Shown here: positions 1 to 4,800 of the stretch, in pieces | Layout: every line of letters starts with the position of its first letter | Numbering within the stretch: position 1 is the first letter of the stretch | Assembly (NCBI GenBank): GCA_002085285.1 | Contig: NATK01000045.1 | Coordinates: 1 to 9,438, forward strand | DNA: 9,438 nt | Source: Candidatus Latescibacteria bacterium 4484_7 | GTDB taxonomy: Bacteria > Krumholzibacteriota > Krumholzibacteriia > Krumholzibacteriales > Krumholzibacteriaceae | Reading direction: 5' to 3' | Notes under the pieces: model-generated | Seen by the model: the letters and a program-made list of their open reading frames with translations, nothing else | Database searches by the model: none | What the model was told of the DNA's origin: nothing | Made by a program: the position numbers and the translations under genes

Positions 1-198
1 CTTCTGGCAGACCGGAGGGCGAGAGAAGAGGTGAAAACGATAGCCGTGACGAGGACAGGGGAAAACGAGAAACCTCAGACGTTGCCGATAACCCCGAAAA
101 GAAAGAATCATCAGTCAGCGCAGGGAGCGCTGGAAGGCAAAGGAACTCTTATGGCACTCGAGGGGAGGCTGCGAATGGGGGGGCGAATGAAAGGCTAA
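1..198 (+). CDS. Possible C-terminal tail of an unrecognised upstream gene (partial)
   Basis: Frame 1 is open from the first base to a TAA at 196-198, 65 codons, ending 2 nt before the ATG of the next gene. That spacing would suit an operon. The encoded peptide is basic and hydrophilic (ends RMGGRMKG), with no motif I recognise and no hydrophobic core, so it would have to be a disordered tail. Frame 3 is also open across this stretch and runs without a stop into the following LeuD-like gene. The strand is purine-rich here, which makes chance open frames more likely. About 58% of third positions in frame 1 are G or C against about 50% in frame 3, a weak preference for frame 1. No function is proposed. 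Confidence 0.3.
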   Translation, partial: LLADRRAREEVKTIAVTRTGENEKPQTLPITPKRKNHQSAQGALEGKGTLMALEGRLRMGGRMKG

Positions 199-200
199 AC

Positions 201-740
201 ATGACATCTGCTTCCGATCTTGGTAAGAGCGGGCGGATAAAGGGACGTGCGAGATTGATAGTGGACGGAGAGGGTAGGCTCATTGACGACATTGATACAG
301 ACATGATATTCCACAACAAGTACCTTTCGATAACCGACATAGAAAAGATGGGCGAACACACGTTAGAGGCACTCGCGGGTTATGAGGGTTTTGCTTCGAC
401 CGTCGAACGAGGTGACATTATCATTGCAGGCTCAAACTTCGGCTGCGGATCTTCGCGGCAGCAGGCGGTAGACTGTTTTATTTCTCTGGGTGTATCACTC
501 ATATTAACAGAATCGACAGGTGCGATATACAAGAGAAACATCATCAACTCGGGGTTCCCTTTTCTCGAGGTTCCTGCGCTTCACGGGCTCGGTATCGAAG
601 AGGGTGAAAGGCTCGAGGTCGATTTCGAAAATGGGATCATAAAGAGAGAGAACGGGGCTGTAATTGAGGCAAGTAAGCCGTCGAGCGTGCAGATCGATAT
701 CTACAGAGCCGGCGGGTTGTTCAACGTAACGGGGGATTAG
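201..740 (+). CDS. Aconitase-superfamily hydro-lyase small (swivel) subunit, LeuD/HacB-like, divergent
   Basis: This 179-aa protein is the swivel-domain subunit of a two-subunit dehydratase/isomerase (3-isopropylmalate, citramalate, homoaconitate or dimethylmalate type). It would pair with the large subunit encoded 3 nt downstream. Visible family marks are DDIDTDMI (29-36), the specificity-loop region KYLSIT (40-45), GDIIIAGSNFGCGSSRQQA (71-89) and the closing AGG near the C-terminus. The length fits the family (about 160-200 aa), with roughly 12 extra residues before the first conserved strand. Where the family usually reads SFARI, this protein has STGAI (105-109), so the active-site wall may differ. 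The ATG at 201 is the first ATG in frame and has AAAGG 6 nt upstream. The frame stays open upstream to base 3, so a longer or fused form cannot be excluded. The substrate cannot be read from sequence. Confidence 0.88.
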   Translation: MTSASDLGKSGRIKGRARLIVDGEGRLIDDIDTDMIFHNKYLSITDIEKMGEHTLEALAGYEGFASTVERGDIIIAGSNFGCGSSRQQAVDCFISLGVSLILTESTGAIYKRNIINSGFPFLEVPALHGLGIEEGERLEVDFENGIIKRENGAVIEASKPSSVQIDIYRAGGLFNVTGD

Positions 741-743
741 AAT

Positions 744-1991
744 ATGGGAAAGACACTGATCGAAAAGATCCTTGCTGCTGCGTCGGGTGAAAAAGAGGTC
801 AGGGCGGGTGAGATCGTCTTTGCCCGGCCTCACATGATCCTGTCGCACGACAACTCGGCTGCGATAAGCAAGATCTTCTTCGATATGGGGGCAAAGAAGG
901 TGTGGAACCCTTCGAGGGTTTTTATCGCACTCGATCATGCCGTTCCACCTCCCGATTGGAAAAAGGCACAGAACCATAAGATCATAAGGAATTTCGTCGA
1001 GGAACAGGGGATAGAGAATTTCTACGAGGCGGGTACCGGTATTTGCCATCAAGTACTGCCGGAGTACGGACATGTTATTCCCGGTGTGGTGATTCTCGGT
1101 TCAGATTCCCACACGACGACACATGGCGCCTTCGGGGCGGCGGGCATTCCGATCGGACGCACGGAAACGGCGAGCGTATGGGCTCTTGGAGAGACGTGGC
1201 TCAAAGTCCCCGAGACGATAAAGATCGTGCTGAACGGCCGTTTGCAGGAAAACGTCTACCCGAAGGATGTGATTCTCCATGTGATCGGACGTCTCACGGC
1301 GGATGGTGCGAGCTACAAGGCGGTCGAGTTCCACGGTGATGTAGTGAGGTCGATGGGCATTTCGGGGAGGATGACGATATGCAACATGGCTGCCGAGATG
1401 GGAGCGAAGGCGGGTATGGTTCCATTCGACGATGTTGCCAGAGAATGGTTCGATAGCCTGGGGATAACGCAGTACGACATCGTTCTTCCCGATGAGGATG
1501 CCGCCTACGAGAAGGTGTACGAATTCGATTGCTCGCAGATCACTCCTCAGGTGGCTAAACCGCACAAGGTTGACAACGTGGTACCTGTATCCGAGCTCGG
1601 TGAAGTCGAGATAGACGAGGCTCTTCTCGGTACATGTACGAACGGACGTGTGGAGGATCTCCGCATAGCCGCAGAGATACTCGAAGGCAAAAAGGTCGCA
1701 AAGGGCGTGAGGCTCCTTGTCTATCCAGCATCCAGGAAGGTGCTCGAAGAGGCGTTGAGCCTGGGTATCGTAGAGAAGATCGTAAAAGCAGGCGGAGAGG
1801 TGGCCGTGCCGGCATGCGGGCCGTGCCTCGGGGCCTATGGCGGAGTCCTTGCACCCGGCGAAAGGGCGGTCTCTTCGGCAAACCGTAATTTCAAGGGGAG
1901 AATGGGGTGCAGCGAAGACACGGGCATCTATCTCGCTTCTCCTGCGACGGTCGCTGCTTCCGCTCTGGCCGGAAGGATAGTTGTTCCCTGA
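744..1991 (+). CDS. leuC: Aconitase-superfamily hydro-lyase large subunit, LeuC/HacA-like (3-isopropylmalate dehydratase-type)
   Basis: This 415-aa catalytic subunit carries a [4Fe-4S] cluster and catalyses dehydration/rehydration of 2-hydroxy acids. LeuC converts 2-isopropylmalate to 3-isopropylmalate in leucine synthesis. Close relatives act on homocitrate, citramalate or 2,3-dimethylmalate. Family marks are LDHAVP (63-68), GTGICHQVLPE (97-107), GSDSHTTTHGAFGA (119-132), GTCTNGR with Cys298, ACGPCLG with Cys358 and Cys361, and NRNFKGRMG near the end. The cluster ligands sit at the family spacing C-x59-C-x2-C. The length (about 415-420) matches the shorter archaeal/anaerobe LeuC/HacA/DmdA subgroup rather than the roughly 465-aa enterobacterial LeuC. 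The ATG follows the small-subunit stop by 3 nt, with GGGGG 8 nt upstream inside the previous gene, so translation is probably coupled. The exact substrate is unresolved; the gene symbol reflects family only. Confidence 0.9.
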   Translation: MGKTLIEKILAAASGEKEVRAGEIVFARPHMILSHDNSAAISKIFFDMGAKKVWNPSRVFIALDHAVPPPDWKKAQNHKIIRNFVEEQGIENFYEAGTGICHQVLPEYGHVIPGVVILGSDSHTTTHGAFGAAGIPIGRTETASVWALGETWLKVPETIKIVLNGRLQENVYPKDVILHVIGRLTADGASYKAVEFHGDVVRSMGISGRMTICNMAAEMGAKAGMVPFDDVAREWFDSLGITQYDIVLPDEDAAYEKVYEFDCSQITPQVAKPHKVDNVVPVSELGEVEIDEALLGTCTNGRVEDLRIAAEILEGKKVAKGVRLLVYPASRKVLEEALSLGIVEKIVKAGGEVAVPACGPCLGAYGGVLAPGERAVSSANRNFKGRMGCSEDTGIYLASPATVAASALAGRIVVP

Positions 1992-2076
1992 GTTCAGTAT
2001 GTGTGAATTAGGTGTTTTTGTTGATCATGTCCTACGTGATTATTTGTGAAAAAAGTGTTTATGTGAACTCGGCGCG

Positions 2077-2122
2077 TTCGATCCACTGTCGAGCCGATAG
2101 GGATCGAAGATGCTTCTATCGG
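2077..2122 (+). promoter_or_regulatory. Candidate H-type RNA pseudoknot in the leader of the second leuD-like gene
   Basis: Two perfect inverted repeats interlock. Stem 1 pairs TTCGATCC (2077-2084) with GGATCGAA (2101-2108), 8 bp. Stem 2 pairs CCGATAG (2094-2100) with CTATCGG (2116-2122), 7 bp, extendable by a G-T pair. The 5' arm of stem 2 lies at the end of the stem-1 loop, and its last base abuts the 3' arm of stem 1. The two stems could therefore stack coaxially with loops of 9, 0 and 7 nt, the classic H-type layout. If not formed together, they are mutually exclusive hairpins, which would suit a switch. The element ends about 88 nt before the start codon at 2211. It matches no riboswitch class I can name. 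Function is inferred from geometry only, and overlapping protein operators remain possible. Confidence 0.4.
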
Positions 2123-2166
2123 TAGAAAAGCAGTTCGAAGAGTCGATTCATTCAAATAGAGTTGGC

Positions 2167-2182
2167 CTTCTGTGAACAGAAG
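2167..2182 (+). other. Small perfect hairpin just upstream of the second leuD-like ribosome binding site
   Basis: CTTCTG (2167-2172) and CAGAAG (2177-2182) form a 6-bp stem with a TGAA loop. It ends about 15 nt before the GGGGGAG ribosome binding site at 2198-2204. It is too short and lacks a T-run to be a terminator. It could modulate access to the ribosome binding site or stabilise the 5' end of the message, together with the pseudoknot-like element upstream. Confidence 0.35.
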
Positions 2183-2210
2183 AGGTCGAAGTTCAAAGGG
2201 GGAGATGTAG

Positions 2211-2726
2211 ATGATCCTTGATGGTAGAATCTGGGTCCTCGATGATGACGATATTAATACAGATGTGATATACCCGGGCAAGTACACTTACGAGCCTTTC
2301 GGTCCCGAAGAGATGGCCAAGCACGCCCTCGAAGACTTTGACCCTGACTTTGCATCGAAGGTGGAAGAGGGCGATATTATCGTTGCGGGAAGAAATTTCG
2401 GCTGCGGCTCATCGAGAGAGCAGGCAGTCACCTCGTTGAAGTTTGCAGGAATCAGGGCTATAGTCGCCGAGTCATTTGCTAGAATATATTATAGAAATGC
2501 AATAAATCAGGCACTCGTTGTGATAGACTGCGCGGATGCCTCGAGATTCGCTAGGAAAAACAAGGAGAAGGTTCACGGCTCTCGCGCCAGAATAGATACG
2601 GAGAATGGACGTCTCGAGATTCTCGGCGAAGAGTTCAGCTTCGTTCCTCTTTCGGGCAAGGCGCTAGAGATATTCGATGCGGGCGGCCTCGTCGAATATA
2701 CGAAAAGAAGACTTGCTTCTTCATAG
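2211..2726 (+). CDS. leuD: Second aconitase-superfamily small subunit, LeuD/HacB/DmdB-like
   Basis: This 171-aa swivel-domain subunit is of the same family as the gene at 201-740 but clearly distinct. Marks are DDINTDVI (13-20), specificity-loop region GKYTYEPF (23-30), GDIIVAGRNFGCGSSREQA (54-72), canonical AESFARIYYRNAIN (86-99), and DAGGLVEY near the C-terminus. Unlike the first small subunit, it keeps the SFARI segment. No second large subunit is present here, so the likely partner is the large subunit at 744-1991, 219 nt upstream, giving an alternative enzyme with another substrate. Candidate roles are isopropylmalate, citramalate, homoaconitate or dimethylmalate dehydratase; none can be chosen from sequence. 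The start at 2211 is preceded by GGGGGAG (2198-2204), 6 nt spacing. A start-stop pair ATGTAG sits directly before it, in the same frame. The gene converges on the citF-like gene across 101 nt without a convincing terminator. The symbol reflects family only. Confidence 0.88.
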   Translation: MILDGRIWVLDDDDINTDVIYPGKYTYEPFGPEEMAKHALEDFDPDFASKVEEGDIIVAGRNFGCGSSREQAVTSLKFAGIRAIVAESFARIYYRNAINQALVVIDCADASRFARKNKEKVHGSRARIDTENGRLEILGEEFSFVPLSGKALEIFDAGGLVEYTKRRLASS

Positions 2727-2827
2727 AATTTTAGGGGCACCTGTCGATCGGATGCGGGCTGTTCTATATGGTCTTTTGTGCCGATTCGATCCGCGATGGC
2801 CGAGGGGTTGTGCATTCGGAACATTTA

Positions 2828-4423
2828 TTAGACGGGTTTGAAGATCGTATCGAGCAGTGTCCCATCTCTCCATTCCACGACCTCGACGGGTGTGTCGGTG
2901 ACTTCGACTCTTTGTGGTATTTCCCCGAACTCCTTTGCCTTAGCTACAGCTCTTTCGTGCAACTCTTCGATGCTTGCCAGTTTTAGCCCCTTCTTCGAGG
3001 CATTGGCCTTGAGCTCTCCAATATAGGGGCTTTTGCTTTTCGGATTTATAGCAATAAAATCCTCGGTCACAGCCACGTCGATCACCTCGCCTGGTATCGA
3101 CACTGTAAACACCTCGTCGACAATCCTCGGGAATCCCTTGCCGTTTTTCCCTGTAGCGAGCGGGAGGAACATGATCGTTAGGCTCGAGCCGGCTGCCACT
3201 CCCTGCGCTCCTCCTATTCCTCCGATGATTCGTCCGTTGGCACAGATGCTGTTCACATTGAATTTGAGGTCCATCTCGAGTGTGGAAAGCACTGAGACAT
3301 CGAGCATATTTACAGCGTTTTCTTTATTTGCAACGTCGTCGTACTCGCCAGTCGATATCTCATAGTGGTTGTGGTCATAAAGCATAGAGTCCATTACCTT
3401 CTTGGATGGTTCGAAGCACTGTCCGTGGAGCAGGTTCGAAATGGCGCCGTCGTGAAGCATGTCCACGTGCAGTGATGTGCATCCACCAATCGCGAATCCA
3501 GCCTGTATCTTTTTTTCCTTTAGTATTCGATGCAGTTCGTCGAGGACTATGAGGCCTGCGCCGGAACCTACCTGGAAGTTGAAGCCGTCGAAGATCACAC
3601 CCGAGGCTTCCATTACCTTTATCACCTGTTCCGCTATTCGAGCGTTGAATTTGTTCGAGCGAATCTTCTCGATATCGAGCGTGCCGGAGCCGATGCCCTC
3701 ACTGTTCCCGGGGTTGTCGACCTTGATGACATAGTCTACGTCTATCATGGAGAGCGATCTCGGGAAGATGTAGTTGTCCGATATCTCGCCTGCGAGTAGA
3801 GCTACATGCTCTGCCCAAAGGGTATCTGCGAGAAAGAGTCCCAACGGCCCCACCCAATGCTCGGGTTTTCCGAGAAGGCCGTTTGCATTGCCCCACTTGT
3901 CTGCAATAGGCACGGGGCCGAAAGCCACCTTTACGCGTTCCTCTCCCGTATGGAATTTTCTCACGCGATCGCCGTGCCCGAAGCCCGTTACGATCCATGG
4001 AAGGAAATCGCCCGCCATGAGATGTTTGCCCATACCGCGGTATGAGTTGCCCATGATACCCCCAATCGTGCCGTCCTTGATCGCTTCGGGAAGCCAGGGG
4101 ATGCAATTGTCGAAGAAGGCGTTTCCGAGAATCTTTATGTTTTTCTTGCCGTGCTCCCTGAGCTTCCTGACGATGAGCTCGAGGTTCACGTCACCCAGTC
4201 TGTAGTAGTGGGGATAGGATATTGTGTCGCCGTCCGATATGAGTTCGATGACCGAATCAAGATCGGTGACCTTGCTCGCACCCGAATGCATCGATGTCTT
4301 ACCCGGTCTTGCAGCATAGTTTTCACTGTAATCCGGGTCGAATGCCTCTTTGAAAGGCCTTTTCTTCCTTCCGTTCACCTCAGTGGGAACCATCTTTCCT
4401 ATGGCGTTTCTAACAAAATCCAT
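2828..4423 (-). CDS. citF: Citrate lyase alpha subunit-like CoA transferase (CitF family), orphan
   Basis: This 531-aa protein resembles CitF, the subunit that in citrate lyase swaps the acetyl group on the acyl carrier protein for citrate. Matching CitF landmarks are the FNFQVGSGAGLIVLDEL segment (281-297), GFAIGGCTSLHVDM (309-322), NHYEIS (352-357), LDVSVLSTLEMDLKFNVN (374-391), IVDEVFTVSIPGEVIDVAVT (434-453), and C-terminal WRDGTLLD (518-525). The length is close to the usual 500-520 aa, slightly longer. The glycine-rich loop reads GGIGGAQGVAAG (401-412), whereas characterised CitF proteins, as I recall, have a GGHxDxA-type loop; chemistry may differ. None of citC, citD, citE, citG or citX is adjacent, so a complete citrate lyase is not encoded here. 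The start at 4423 has GAGGAGG 5 nt upstream. The gene is transcribed divergently from acs. It could be a free-standing CoA transferase for a citrate-like acid (inference). Confidence 0.85.
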   Translation of the reverse strand: MDFVRNAIGKMVPTEVNGRKKRPFKEAFDPDYSENYAARPGKTSMHSGASKVTDLDSVIELISDGDTISYPHYYRLGDVNLELIVRKLREHGKKNIKILGNAFFDNCIPWLPEAIKDGTIGGIMGNSYRGMGKHLMAGDFLPWIVTGFGHGDRVRKFHTGEERVKVAFGPVPIADKWGNANGLLGKPEHWVGPLGLFLADTLWAEHVALLAGEISDNYIFPRSLSMIDVDYVIKVDNPGNSEGIGSGTLDIEKIRSNKFNARIAEQVIKVMEASGVIFDGFNFQVGSGAGLIVLDELHRILKEKKIQAGFAIGGCTSLHVDMLHDGAISNLLHGQCFEPSKKVMDSMLYDHNHYEISTGEYDDVANKENAVNMLDVSVLSTLEMDLKFNVNSICANGRIIGGIGGAQGVAAGSSLTIMFLPLATGKNGKGFPRIVDEVFTVSIPGEVIDVAVTEDFIAINPKSKSPYIGELKANASKKGLKLASIEELHERAVAKAKEFGEIPQRVEVTDTPVEVVEWRDGTLLDTIFKPV

Positions 4424-4519
4424 TCGTTCCTCCTCATCAGGCGTGTGGACAAGAGCATGGAAAAATTCGTTCTAAACAACACCTCAAACCTGGACCTTAT
4501 CGATAGAAAGTCATAGCTT

Positions 4520-4529
4520 ATTAATAATG
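4520..4529 (+). repeat. ATTAATAATG repeat, copy 1 (overlaps the citF -10 region)
   Basis: The exact 10-mer ATTAATAATG occurs here and again at 4676-4685. A near copy, ATTAATATG, lies at 4719-4727 across the acs -10 box. Copy 1 covers the -10 hexamer of the minus-strand citF promoter. A shared AT-rich word on both promoters could be a common operator, or simply similar -10 composition. Confidence 0.4.
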
Positions 4530-4549
4530 ATTGAACCTATAGTTGTCAA
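4521..4549 (-). promoter_or_regulatory. sigma70-type promoter for the citF-like gene
   Basis: On the minus strand, a perfect TTGACA -35 box (4549 down to 4544) is followed by exactly 17 nt and a TATTAA -10 box (4526 down to 4521, 4 of 6 consensus bases). Transcription would start near 4514, giving a leader of about 90 nt to the ATG at 4423. The sequence GGAATCG, the inverse of the tandem box at 4596 and 4609, begins at 4550 right against the -35, so a regulator bound there could touch RNA polymerase. Confidence 0.7.
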
Positions 4550-4581
4550 GGAATCGCTGGGTGATGAACGCTTCGGGTGTT

Positions 4582-4650
4582 GTGCCAGTCTGGCTCGATT
4601 CCATGGCACGATTCCAAGCCTGAATATATCGACGTCGATCCGTCCGGATC
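4582..4650. promoter_or_regulatory. Cluster of tandem and palindromic repeats between the divergent citF and acs promoters
   Basis: Several ordered repeats lie together. A 13-bp tandem repeat TGGCWCGATTCCA occupies 4591-4603 and 4604-4616 with one mismatch. An inverted repeat GTGCCA/TGGCAC spans 4582-4587 and 4604-4609. A perfect 12-bp palindrome ATCGACGTCGAT lies at 4628-4639. A dyad GATCCG-TC-CGGATC lies at 4637-4650. The cluster sits between the citF -35 box (4544-4549) and the acs -35 box (4698-4703), where an activator or repressor for both genes would bind. No known regulator consensus is recognised. The 12-bp palindrome and its neighbours could also be chance products of the TCGA-rich style of this genome. 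Confidence 0.5.
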
Positions 4651-4675
4651 TTGTGAACACTACCCTTCGACAATG

Positions 4676-4685
4676 ATTAATAATG
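4676..4685 (+). repeat. ATTAATAATG repeat, copy 2 (upstream of the acs -35 box)
   Basis: Second exact copy of the 10-mer at 4520-4529, in the same orientation. It ends 12 nt before the acs -35 hexamer, close to the UP-element or activator position. The AT-richness alone could serve as an UP-like element. Confidence 0.4.
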
Positions 4686-4697
4686 CTGGATTTTGTC

Positions 4698-4726
4698 TTG
4701 ACATCGGCTATATTTATTATTAATAT
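4698..4726 (+). promoter_or_regulatory. sigma70-type promoter for acs
   Basis: A perfect TTGACA -35 box (4698-4703), a 17-nt spacer and a TAATAT -10 box (4721-4726, 4 of 6 consensus bases) predict transcription from about 4733, with a leader of roughly 68 nt before the acs ATG at 4801. The -10 surroundings (ATTATTAATATGCT) closely match those of the divergent citF promoter (ATTATTAATAAGCT), suggesting common control. Confidence 0.75.
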
Positions 4727-4800
4727 GCTCAACTCAAATCGAGCTTTGGTTCATTGCAATAAATCAATCGTCAACCCGTTGGAATCATAGGAGGTAACGA

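Noticed and set aside
504..1073. Minus-strand open frames opposite the hydro-lyase genes
   Set aside because: They are shadows of the recognised plus-strand genes, with no motifs of their own.
1992..2060. Terminator directly after the large subunit
   Set aside because: TTCA/TGAA arms near 1994-2008 are only 4 bp. The GTTTTTG that follows is not backed by a stable stem, so read-through to the next gene is likely.
2736..2782. Terminator between the convergent second leuD-like gene and citF
   Set aside because: The only complementary arms found (GGCAC at 2736-2740, GTGCC at 2778-2782) are 5 bp with a 37-nt loop and no T-run.
4511..4732. Minus-strand open frame of 73 codons in the citF-acs spacer
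   Set aside because: It covers both promoters and the repeat cluster, lacks a ribosome binding site and has no recognisable motif.
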